From Choricystis sp. odSpoLacu1 (lineage: Eukaryota; Chlorophyta; Trebouxiophyceae): DNA of 64,000 nucleotides. Shown here piece after piece: positions 10,709 to 19,486 of this stretch. Made by a program: the position numbers and the translations under genes. The stretch is taken from NCBI GenBank assembly GCA_958009055.1, contig OY253660.1, positions 434,001 to 498,000 on the forward strand, in the 5' to 3' direction. The notes beneath the pieces were generated by a model. It saw only the letters and a program-made list of their open reading frames with translations, ran no database searches and was not told where the DNA came from. Each line of letters begins with the position of its first letter. Position 1 is the stretch's first letter.

Positions 10709-12212
10709 ATGCGCCCCTCCTGCCGCCCCATCGCCGCCCGGCGGACCTCCCTCGTACCCCGCACCACCACCCGCGCCGTCCGCGCCCGCCCGCACGCCGC
10801 GCGCGCCGACGCCGCGTCCACCGTCGGCCGCCCCGACGCCCAGGTCGTCGTCGTCCTGGGCACGCAGTGGGGGGACGAGGGCAAGGGCAAACTGGTGGAC
10901 ATCCTGGCGCGCGAGTTTGACATCGTGGCGCGGGCGCAGGTGAGGAGAGATAGGAGGTGGAAATGGGCCGCCGGTCGTGGACGAAAAACTCGACCCCCAC
11001 ACTCACCCCATCCCTACCACCCCCCCCACTCAGGGTGGCGCCAACGCGGGCCACACCATCTATGACGACGCCGGCAAAAAGTATGCCCTCCACCTCGTCC
11101 CCTCCGGCATCCTGCACCCGCGCGCGGCGTGCGTCGTCGGCAACGGCGTGGTTGTACACTTGCCGGGTCTGTTCGCCGAACTCGACGCCCTGGAAGCGGC
11201 CGGCGTCCCTGTCGACGGCCGCCTGACCGTGTCCGACCGTGCCCACGTCCTGTTCGACCTGCACAAAGCGGTGGACGGGGCGCGGGAAGCCGAGTTGGCG
11301 GGCAAATCGATCGGCACCACCAAACGCGGCATCGGCCCCGCGTACGCGTCCAAGGCCACGCGCAACGGGGCGCGCGTGGGGGATTTGCGCGACTGGCCCG
11401 CGTTCGAGGCGAGGCTGCGTGGTTTGGCGGCGGACGCGGTGGCGCGGTGGCCTGGCCTCGAGTACGACGTCGAGGCGGATGTCGCCACCCACAAAGCCAT
11501 CCGGGGCCGCGTGCTCCCCCTCATCGGGGACACCGTGGACCTGATCAACAATGCGGCCGACGCCGGGCGCCGCATCCTGGTGGAGGGCGCCAACGCGACC
11601 ATGCTGGATGTCGACTTTGGGACGTACCCTTTTGTCACGTCCTCCAACCCCTCCATCGGCGGGGTCATCTCGGGCCTGGGCCTCGCCCCCACCCGCCTGG
11701 GCGCCATCATTGGCGTCGCCAAAGCCTACACGACGCGCGTGGGGGCGGGGCCGTACCCGACCGAGATCCATGGCGCGTTGGCGGAAGACCTGCGTGCCGT
11801 CGGCGCAGAATACGGCACCACCACCGGCCGCCCCCGCCGCATCGGGTGGCTGGATGTGCCCACGCTGCGCTATGCTGCGCGTGTCAATGGTTTAACTCAC
11901 TTGAACCTCACCAAGCTGGACGTTCTGTCCGGCCTCGACAAAATCAAGATCGGCGCCACTTACCGTGTCGGCGACGGCCCCCCCACCACCGCCGTCCCCG
12001 CCTCCGTGTCCGACTTGGAGCGCGTGGTGGTGGACTATGAGACGCTGCCCGGCTGGAAGACCGACATCTCGGGCGTGCGCAAGTGGGACGACCTGCCGGC
12101 CGCAGCAAAATCCTACATCGCGCGCGTCGAGGCCCTGGTCGGCGTCAAGTGCGCGTGGGTTGGGGTGGGGCCGGGGCGGGACGCGATTGTCACACAGCCG
12201 GGCACGGTGTGA
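10709..12212 (+). CDS. ADSS: Adenylosuccinate synthetase, organelle-targeted
   Basis: Catalyses IMP + aspartate + GTP to adenylosuccinate, the first committed step to AMP. Exons 10709..10939 and 11034..12212, 469 aa. Residues 1 to about 43 are a transit-like peptide rich in Arg/Ala/Thr, without a hydrophobic signal; plant enzymes are plastidial. The GTP loop GDEGKGK (residues 55-61) and GGANAGHT across the exon junction carry the catalytic residues, and [32 protein letters not shown] and the closing GVGPGRDAI are all as in the family. Length is normal for a plant enzyme (about 490 with transit peptide). The protein appears intact. Leader is CACACACAATG. Confidence 0.96.
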
Positions 12213-12313
12213 GAAAAATGGAAAGGGCTGTGTGTTGGGGTCGAGTTTTTCATTTTTTTTTGGCAATCCTCCCTCGCTCTCTCTTCTAAACAAATCATCT
12301 CTCTCTCTCTCTC

Positions 12314-13447
12314 TCATGCTGCAGACACGTCACCATTCCCCTCCACGACTGCCGGTGGATCCGGCACAAACAGCACGCCTGCGCCATCGACACCAATCAC
12401 CAGCCGCCCCGTCAACTCTCTCACACCGGCCGCAGCCGCTGCATCCTGCAGGGCGCCGCTCACGTACCGCGTCACCAGGCGGGACGCTTCTGCGCCCCCC
12501 TCCACCGGGAAGCGGCCGTCACCGTCGTAGTCCGCTCGGTCGGCGAGGAAGGGCACCACGTCGCGCCCCCACGCCGCGCGCACGGGCGGGGAGGTGGATG
12601 CAGCGCGTGCGGTGCGTGCAGTCAGGGCGCGTTCAATCAGGGTTTCCAAGTGGCCTCGTTCCAAGGGCAGGAAGGGAAGCACGTGGTCGACGGCCGCGAG
12701 CGCGCGCAGCGTGTCGGCGCGCGGTTCGCACGCGGGGGCCGCCCACGCGGCGTACAGTGCATCCTTGACGGCCCGGGTGGCGGCCTCTAAAGTGACACCG
12801 TCGCGGCCGGTGGGTGATGAAGTCACCAAAGCGTGCAGGTCGGCGTGGCCGGCATTCGATTCCAGAATGATGATCGACCGCGCGAGCGCGGCGCGCGCGG
12901 GGTCGCCCGGGGCGGGCGCCACCAGGCCACGCAGCATGGCGCGGGCCCCGCAGTCCAGTTTGTCGTACTCTTCGACGACGATCAGCGACTGGGGGTGCGC
13001 CGCTGCGTGGTCGAGCAGCGCAGAGCGCAGCGCGGCCAGTGACGCCTCCGCCTCCGCACCCGGCGCATAGTCCAGCCCAAACACGACCCGGTAGCCGGGG
13101 CAGCCCCGCCCCGGGCACGGTGGGCCGGTGGACGAGGAGGCGGCGGCGGCGGGGTCGGCTCGATACAGAGCGGCAGCCAGCGCGCCGTGCGCCAGGCTTT
13201 TCCCCACACCCGGCGGCCCATGAGCCGACAGCACCAGCGGTTTGGCGGGTGCCACACTGCTCACGTGGTCGCACACGGCGGCCGCCAGGGCGGACGTGGC
13301 CAGGGGCTGGCCGACGACGACGGAGGGAACGTGCGAGCGTGCGTGCGCGCACGCGGCGGGGTGAAAGTCGACGGGGCCGCCCACCAGGTGCAGGGCCAGG
13401 GATGCCAGGGCCGCGGTGGCCGACCAGGCCAGGAAGGCGGGGCCCAT
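12314..13447 (-). CDS. Torsin-like AAA+ ATPase, predicted ER lumen
   Basis: Single exon, 377 aa, from the first true ATG (13447). MGPAFLAWSATAALASLALH is a hydrophobic signal sequence or anchor. The AAA+ core resembles torsins: GQPLATSALAAAVCDHV, then KPLVLSAHGPPGVGKS (Walker A, canonical GKS where torsins have GKN), SLIVVEEYDKLDCGARAMLR (Walker B region, with Glu in place of the first Asp), and SIIILESNAGHAD, matching the torsin sensor-1 'SNAG' block. A helical C-terminal region follows and there is no TM segment after the core. Animal torsins need membrane activators (LAP1/LULL1); none is seen here. A ClpB-type origin is the alternative, but the SNAG block favours torsin. Confidence 0.78.
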   Translation of the reverse strand: MGPAFLAWSATAALASLALHLVGGPVDFHPAACAHARSHVPSVVVGQPLATSALAAAVCDHVSSVAPAKPLVLSAHGPPGVGKSLAHGALAAALYRADPAAAASSSTGPPCPGRGCPGYRVVFGLDYAPGAEAEASLAALRSALLDHAAAHPQSLIVVEEYDKLDCGARAMLRGLVAPAPGDPARAALARSIIILESNAGHADLHALVTSSPTGRDGVTLEAATRAVKDALYAAWAAPACEPRADTLRALAAVDHVLPFLPLERGHLETLIERALTARTARAASTSPPVRAAWGRDVVPFLADRADYDGDGRFPVEGGAEASRLVTRYVSGALQDAAAAAGVRELTGRLVIGVDGAGVLFVPDPPAVVEGNGDVSAA

Positions 13448-13629
13448 GGCTGTGAACGGGGGGCGGGAAACGCCGCAATTCGGCGACAACACTGAAGCGA
13501 GGCCGACTTCCTTTCACATCTCGACGTCGGGCAGGTGTGCGCAGGGCGCCCTCTCGCGCCCAGTGTGCCCCCCTCTCTCACTCACATCCTGTGCTGACCA
13601 CAACTCCGCACACTCCCCCCTGTCCCCTT

Positions 13630-15453
13630 GTGGCCGGTTTGGCGCGGCTACACGCGCCACCGCGGCGCCCCGCCGCGGCGGCATGCGTGCTGCTGGCGGT
13701 CTGCGCCTTGCTCACCCCCCACGCCACCGCCTACGTGCTCACTCCCGACGCCCGGCTGGCGGGGCGTGTCCTGCCGTCCGCCGTGCGGGGTCCGCCCCCC
13801 GTCGTGCCGACCGTGCCGCGAACGTGGCGTGACGCCGACCGCCGCGCTGTCGCCACCACCGGCGACCGCACGTCGCTGGGCATGCGTGACGGCCCTGTGG
13901 TGGTCGTGGACAGAGCGGGCGCCCTCGTGGAGGGTGGAGGAAGGGCGGACAGCGCACCCTCTGTGCGCACGGTAACGCTCGGGTCCGCTCTCGCCGTCGC
14001 CGCCACCGCCGCTGCGGCTGCTGGCTACGCCGCCGGCCGCAGTGGCGGCACCCGAGCCCGCCCCCGCGCCTTTGCGGTGCGGCGCCGGGCCGGGCGCCCG
14101 CTGTGGCGCCCCCCCGCGGTGAGCGCGCGCGGCAGCGCGCGCGGCTCCGGCCTGCCGTCGTCCGAGCCGCCCGACTCGCCCGCGTCCGCCGGCTCCTCCT
14201 CCGGCCCTCCCCGATCAGGGTCGGCGGGCGGGTCGGCCGTGCTGAGGCGGCGGCTGCGGTCCCTGGCAGCGGGAGGCTCGGGCGGTGGTGGAGGCGCGGC
14301 CGGCGCGCACCTCCCTCCACCCTCCTGGGCCGCCGCCGCGGGCGCAGTGGCCGACCTGGTCGCTGCAGCCGGCGTCTCCCCCGCCGACCTGGGCGCGACG
14401 GAGCGGGTGCACCTGGTGTCCGCCGTCGTGGCCGCGTGGCGCGGGTATGGCGCGCACGCGGCGGCTGCCACGCGCGCGGCGCTTGCGGCCGACGCGAATG
14501 CGCACCTCTCGACGTCGGCCGCCGCGCACCGGGGGCTGCTGGCCGCCGCCCGGGGGCGGGCCGCGTCCGATGCAGGCGGAAGAGCGGCCGCTTCATCTGC
14601 CTCCGCCCTGGCCGACGCGCTGGCGGCGGGGCTGGCGCTGCAGACGGCGGTCGCGCTGGGCGCGGGCGCGGTGCGCGCGCCGGCCGCGTGTGCAGGGGCG
14701 TCTGCTGCCCTGGCGGGGGCGGCGACTGGGTGGGGGCCGTTTGCGGTCCCGCGCGCGGTGGGCGCAACCCTCGTGCTGACCGCCTGCCGCGCGGCGGCGG
14801 TTGGCCGGGCCTTGATCGGCGGGGGTGTGCTGCTGTTCGCCGCACGCGCAGCAGCTCGGGCCGGCCTCGCCTCATCAGCTGCCGCCCCAGCCGCCCCTCT
14901 CACCCGCCTCGTGCTGGGTTTGGGTGCAGCGGGTGGCATCGCTGGTGCTTTGGGCGTGCGTGCCCTGGGCGGCGATGTGCGGGTGTGGAGTGTGTTGTGG
15001 GCGGCCTGGATCAGCGCACACGCGGTCGCGGCAGTCGCGCGCCCACGCGCGGCCGCGCGCGCCGCCGCCCGCGCCGCCCGCCGCGGCCGCTCCGAAGTCG
15101 GTCGCATCACGCCCAGTGTCTTGGCTCTGTACACGCTGCTGGCGGTGGCCCTGCCCCTGGCGGCGGGCGGGCTGCCGTTTTGGGTGGCGGCGCGGGTGCG
15201 TGCTTCAGACACTGCCGCCTTCGCCGCTGTCGACCCGCCACCGCGGCAGCCCCCTCCCCTGCCCACCGCCGTCACGTCCGTGGCTCACCTCGCCAAGTCG
15301 ACTGCGCGTGGAGCTTTTGCATCAGCAGCCGGCTTCCTGCCGCACGCGCTGGCTGCAGCGCGCGGCGTGGCGCGCGGCGCGCGACGGCGCGCGGCCACGG
15401 CGGCCGACGCGCTTGCGGCGCGCGCGGCGGCGGCAGCGGCCGCGGCCGCTTGA
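13630..15453 (+). CDS. Ala-rich predicted multi-pass membrane protein (start unresolved)
   Basis: I do not recognise this gene. The frame is open and has the strong third-position GC bias of real genes here from about 13630 to the TGA at 15453. The first in-frame ATG is 13882, yet coding-like sequence upstream encodes a signal-like segment (AAACVLLAVCALLTPHATAY), so the true start may be a small upstream exon, a non-AUG codon or an assembly error. After a Gly/Ser/Pro-rich linker (residues about 150-240 of the open frame) comes an Ala-rich domain with roughly five hydrophobic helices (such as WSVLWAAWISAHAVAAVA and SVLALYTLLAVALPLAAGG), then a basic Ala/Arg tail. A secretory or plastid membrane location is possible. 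TGTAA lies 41 nt downstream of the stop. Confidence 0.55.
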   Translation: MAGLARLHAPPRRPAAAACVLLAVCALLTPHATAYVLTPDARLAGRVLPSAVRGPPPVVPTVPRTWRDADRRAVATTGDRTSLGMRDGPVVVVDRAGALVEGGGRADSAPSVRTVTLGSALAVAATAAAAAGYAAGRSGGTRARPRAFAVRRRAGRPLWRPPAVSARGSARGSGLPSSEPPDSPASAGSSSGPPRSGSAGGSAVLRRRLRSLAAGGSGGGGGAAGAHLPPPSWAAAAGAVADLVAAAGVSPADLGATERVHLVSAVVAAWRGYGAHAAAATRAALAADANAHLSTSAAAHRGLLAAARGRAASDAGGRAAASSASALADALAAGLALQTAVALGAGAVRAPAACAGASAALAGAATGWGPFAVPRAVGATLVLTACRAAAVGRALIGGGVLLFAARAAARAGLASSAAAPAAPLTRLVLGLGAAGGIAGALGVRALGGDVRVWSVLWAAWISAHAVAAVARPRAAARAAARAARRGRSEVGRITPSVLALYTLLAVALPLAAGGLPFWVAARVRASDTAAFAAVDPPPRQPPPLPTAVTSVAHLAKSTARGAFASAAGFLPHALAAARGVARGARRRAATAADALAARAAAAAAAAA

Positions 15454-15700
15454 TTTTTGAGTTCTGTGTTTTTTTGTTTTGGTTTGCACCCCCTGTAATT
15501 GTCCAGTAGAGAAGGCTGTGTTTTCATTGTGCTTGTCGGTCAAACGCGAGGCGGAGAGTGTTTCGACGACGACGAACAAAACACTTCGCCCCGCACAACG
15601 CACGCGCGATGGTGCGGCGGTGAGGCGCGCGCGCTCCCCTTTCCCCCGCGCGCGCAGACACTCTCATCTGGCTCCAACCTACACGCACGTCAAACACACA

Positions 15701-17322
15701 ATGCCGGCCGCCGACCGCCCCTCATCGGCGCACGCGCCGCCGACCGGTGTCGAACTGCAGCCGATGCTGGCCGGCCCGCACGCCTCCTCCTCCGACACCA
15801 CCTGGGTGGCGGTGGACCCGCCCAGGTCGGCCCCTCCCCGCCGTCGCGGCCTTGGCGCCGCCCTGGCCCACCCCGTCGCGCGCACAGCCGCGCGCAACCT
15901 GGGCCTCATCCTCCTCTGGTACGCCTTCTCCACCACGCTGTCCCTCTACAACCGCACCTTGCTGGGCCATGGCCACGGCGTGGGCGGCAGGGGGGCGTTC
16001 CCCGCGCCGTTGTTGATGACCACGCTCCAGTTTTGCGTGCAAATTCTGTTGGCGCGCCTCACGCTCGCGCTCGGCATCGAACGCCCTCCCGCCGGCACCC
16101 CCCGCCCCCCTCCCCTGTCCTGGCACGCGTGGGCCACCCAGGTCGTGCCCAACGGCGTGTGCACGGGGCTGGACGTGGGGCTGAGCAATTTTTCGTTGTC
16201 CCTGATCACACTGTCGTTCTATACGATGTGCAAGTCGACGACGCCCCTGTTCCTGCTGCTGTTTGCGTTCATATGGGGGCTGGAACGGTGAGTAGGAAAA
16301 AGGGTGGGAGGAAATCAAAAGGATCGGGGGTTGATGCACTCGTTTTCGTTCGAGCCACCCACTCACCCACCCCTCCACCCCCCCTCACCCACAGCCCCTC
16401 CTGGTCCCTGGGCGGCGTCGTCGCCGTCATCTCGGTCGGCCTCCTCCTCCTGGTGTATGGTGAAACCTCGTTCGACGCGGTCGGCTTCACCCTGGTCATG
16501 ACGGCGAGTGCTCTCTCCGGCCTGCGCTGGACGATCACGCAAGTGTTGCTCCAGGGGCCCGCGTCTGGGGGGCATGGCGGCGGCCACGGCGCCCCCGCGG
16601 CTGCAGGGCCGGTGCACGTGGTGGCGTCGTTGATGCCCATCATGGCGGTGACAGTCGCTGCCGTGTCTCTCGCAGCGGAGCGCCTGTGGGTCACGCTCCC
16701 GGGCTCCCCCTACTTCTCCACCCCGCGCGCCGCCTTCGTCACCCTGGGCCTCGTGTCCGGGGGCGCCACCATCGCCTTCGCCATGGTGTGGACCGAGTTT
16801 GCGGTCATCAAAGCCACCAGTGCGCTAACGTTTATGGTGGCTGGAACCTTCAAAGAGATCGTCACCGTCCTCGCCGCCGTCGCCCTGCTCGGCGAGCCCT
16901 TCTCCCCGGTGAATGCGGCCGGCCTGGCCGTGTTGATCGCGGGTGTGGCGTTGTTTAATTATAACAAGTACACGGCGACCCTGGCCGCCACGCGCGCCGC
17001 GGCGGCCGCGACCGCGGCGACCCTGGCCGCCAACGGTGGTGATGACAACGACCACGGCGATGGCTCGCGCGCCCCGCTGCGCGGCCGGGATCGCTCCCGC
17101 AAGTCGTCGGGGGACGCGCTGGCCGTGCTGGAGGCGGGCACGGCGCCCGTGCCTGCACCCCCCGCCGCGCCGGCCGTACTGCGCACGCGCACGGTGTCGT
17201 CGTCGCCGGACGAGGTGGGGCTGGCGACCAGGGTGGGGGCGCGGGCGGCAGCTGCGGCGATTGCGGGGGGCGGCCTGCCGCGCGTGGCCAGTGGCAGCAG
17301 GCTGGGGCGCGGGTCTGAGTGA
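15701..17322 (+). CDS. SLC35/TPT-family nucleotide-sugar-type transporter
   Basis: Drug/metabolite-transporter superfamily protein of the triose-phosphate/nucleotide-sugar branch, probably in the Golgi or ER. Exons 15701..16287 and 16395..17322; 504 aa. The core (residues about 65-425) has the usual set of about ten hydrophobic helices, including LGLILLWYAFSTTLSLYNR and GLSNFSLSLITLSFYTMCKS, the latter very close to the SLC35C2 (ovarian cancer overexpressed 1) signature, and ALTFMVAGTFKEIVTVLAAV. The N-terminal 60 and C-terminal 90 residues are polar and disordered and face the cytosol in this family. The substrate cannot be told from sequence; SLC35C2 relatives are linked to GDP-fucose handling. 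Downstream, tandem on the same strand, is PrimPol. Confidence 0.85.
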
Positions 17323-17695
17323 TTTGTCGAGGTGACGGTTTAGAAAACATTGTTTCTTTTTTCTTTATTTACTGCAGTTTAAACCACGTTCCGCTTCGAT
17401 CTGATCTCACGTGAAATTCGCGCAGTCCATGCTTCATTGATAGAGAGGGAGGGTCGAGGGTCAGAGGGTGTGGTAGCGGATGGTCGGTAAGTGTTTGTGG
17501 TTGATCATCCAGGCACAGTCCTTTCTGAAAAAATCCACCCCCAAACACTACCCACCAGCCACCTCTACCCCCACCGCCCTGCTCCCGTCCTCCTCTGGTG
17601 GATGCTCCCAATGCTTGTATCAGGCTGACGCAGGGAGCAGGAGTGCATAAAAAACGTCAACCGTCAACCGTGTCGGTCGACCGGGTCGCTGTTTT

Positions 17696-17726
<31 letters not shown>

Positions 17727-17812
17727 CGGCGACTCGTCGTCCCGCCATCACACATTGTTTTTTTTCTTTTTCTCCCGCGCGCCGCGGCGCGCGCCCTCCC
17801 CTCCCACACCCA
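17323..17812. promoter_or_regulatory. Intergenic region upstream of PrimPol
   Basis: 490 bp holding the 3' end of the transporter and the PrimPol promoter. It has an interrupted T tract at about 17691-17722 and a second T-rich block ending TTTTTCTCCCGCGCG just before the CDS. The direct repeat GTCAACC GTCAACC lies near 17657-17670. No gene is seen. Confidence 0.45.
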
Positions 17813-19414
17813 ATGTCGCTGTGGGATGCCTGTCAAGCCGCTGCGGCAGCCACCTCGGCGGCCACCCCGCTGCCCGACCCTCCGCCCGCCCCGCGCGCCG
17901 TGCTCGCCCCCGCCCCCCAACCTCGCACAACCGACCCACCCCCCAAACGCCCCCGCCACGCGCCCCTGCCTCCCGCCTCCTTTTACTCGGCAGGCGCCAC
18001 CAGCTCCCTGACGCGTCTCCTGGCCGCTGTCGACGCCCGCGTCGCCCGCACGCGCGCCGCTCCCGCCCTCCCGCCCCCCTCCTTCCCGCGCCAAGCGCCC
18101 GCCTTTGATGCAGCAGACGCCTCCCCCGACCACGCCCGCGTGCGCGTGTTTTCGGAGGAGGTGGCGGGTGGCAAGGGGCGGCGGTACGTGGTGGATTCAG
18201 TGGCAGGAGTGTGGCGCCGCTATCGGACGCTGGCGCCTTCCGCCCGCCACTTTTACGAGATTCTGCGCGAGGGCGACCCGTGCCACATGTACCTGGACAT
18301 CGAGTTTAAGAAGCTGCTGAATCCGGGCGTGGATGGCGATGCCTTGACAGAAGCGCTAGTGTGCGCGCTGAGGGAAGAAGTGTCGTCCCTCTTTTCTCTG
18401 ACTGTCGACGATTCCGACATCCTGGAGCTGGACGCCTCCTCAGACACCAAGTTTTCACGCCACATCACGCTGCGCGTGCCGGGTGCCGTGCTGGCCACGA
18501 CCGCGGACGCGGGCGCGTTGGCGCGTGCAGCGGTCGACCGCGTCGCGTCGACCGCCACCCCCTCCCCTCTCACCATCGTCGCCGACGACTCTGGCAAGCC
18601 CGGCCTGGCCCTCGACCTGGGCGTCTACACCCGCAACCGGGCGTGGCGCATGCCTCTGTCCTCCAAAGCGGCGGCACCGCACCGCCCGCTGCGGCCGACG
18701 GAGCGGTGGGGAGGGGCGGCCGCGTCCGAGCGTGCCGCCTTCTTTTGTGGCCTCGTCGGGGACGTGCCCGACGGCTCCCGCCTGCTGCAGATCGAGGGCG
18801 CCAGGTATGGCGGCGGCGGCGGGGCGCCAGCGCGCGGCGGGGGCGGCTGCAGCCCGCGCAGTGGCGGCACGCGCCCGCGCCGCGCACTCACCTCTCTGGC
18901 CGCCCGCCCCGGCCCCTCTCTCTTGCCCGCGGTCGACGCCTTCATCGAGGGCGTGGCGGCGGATGCCTCGCGCGACTCCTCCGCCGCTGTGCGCACCTGG
19001 GCGCTGTCGGGCACCACGCTCGTGCTGGCGCTGCGGGGCGGGCGTTTCTGTGGCGCGATCGGCCGCCCCCACAAATCCAACGGCGTGTATTACGTGGTTG
19101 ATCTAGCCGCGGGCGCCTACCACCAGCGCTGCCACGACCCCGAGTGTGTGGGGTGGCGGGGCGAGTGGGAGCGTCTGCCTGGCGACGTGGTGCGCAGCGC
19201 AGCGGCGGTCGTTGCCGCCGCGACGACCGCCGCCACCGCCACCCCAGGTGACGACCCACTCGACGACGCCACCGTGCTGGCCGCCGTGGACGCTGCCGTC
19301 TCCGACGCCCTGGCTGCACGCTCCGGCGGCTCCTTTGACGATGACGCAGCGCTCGTCGCCGCGGTCGATGGCGCGGTGGCGGCCGAGCTGGCCAGGAGGG
19401 CAGGGCAGGAGTAG
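17813..19414 (+). CDS. PRIMPOL: DNA primase-polymerase PrimPol
   Basis: Archaeo-eukaryotic primase superfamily enzyme that reprimes stalled forks in nucleus and mitochondria. Single exon, 533 aa. Catalytic carboxylates: YLDIEFKK gives D162 and E164, and LDLGVYTRNRAWR gives D268. KFSRHI supplies the nucleotide-binding Ser-x-His. The zinc knuckle has C413, H420, C440 and C445, exactly the C-x6-H-x19-C-x4-C spacing of human PrimPol (HKSN...CHDPEC). The N-terminal 100 residues are Pro/Ala-rich and extra. A GC-rich insertion at about 18804-18890 (GGGGGAPARGGGG) is either a species-specific loop or an unspliced small intron. The C-terminus ends with two similar acidic helices (see findings). The enzyme looks complete. 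Confidence 0.93.
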   Translation: MSLWDACQAAAAATSAATPLPDPPPAPRAVLAPAPQPRTTDPPPKRPRHAPLPPASFYSAGATSSLTRLLAAVDARVARTRAAPALPPPSFPRQAPAFDAADASPDHARVRVFSEEVAGGKGRRYVVDSVAGVWRRYRTLAPSARHFYEILREGDPCHMYLDIEFKKLLNPGVDGDALTEALVCALREEVSSLFSLTVDDSDILELDASSDTKFSRHITLRVPGAVLATTADAGALARAAVDRVASTATPSPLTIVADDSGKPGLALDLGVYTRNRAWRMPLSSKAAAPHRPLRPTERWGGAAASERAAFFCGLVGDVPDGSRLLQIEGARYGGGGGAPARGGGGCSPRSGGTRPRRALTSLAARPGPSLLPAVDAFIEGVAADASRDSSAAVRTWALSGTTLVLALRGGRFCGAIGRPHKSNGVYYVVDLAAGAYHQRCHDPECVGWRGEWERLPGDVVRSAAAVVAAATTAATATPGDDPLDDATVLAAVDAAVSDALAARSGGSFDDDAALVAAVDGAVAAELARRAGQE

Positions 19415-19486
19415 CACGTTTTTTGTAGTGTTTTGTTTTTGTGCGTGTGTGTCGTGTCTTCGTTGTTTCACAACACCCCCTCCCCT

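Noticed and set aside
13446..13534. First exon for the membrane gene starting at plus-strand ATG 13446
   Set aside because: It would overlap the antisense start codon of the torsin-like gene and has no matching acceptor in phase.
13739..15509. Long open frames in other frames of the Ala-rich membrane gene (378, 416 and 468 codons)
   Set aside because: Third-position GC bias fits only the 13630-15453 frame; the others are Arg/Pro- or Ala-rich translations of the same codons.
18804..18862. Unspliced intron inside PrimPol
   Set aside because: The segment lacks a pyrimidine tract and keeps the frame; treated as a Gly/Ala loop, though not excluded.
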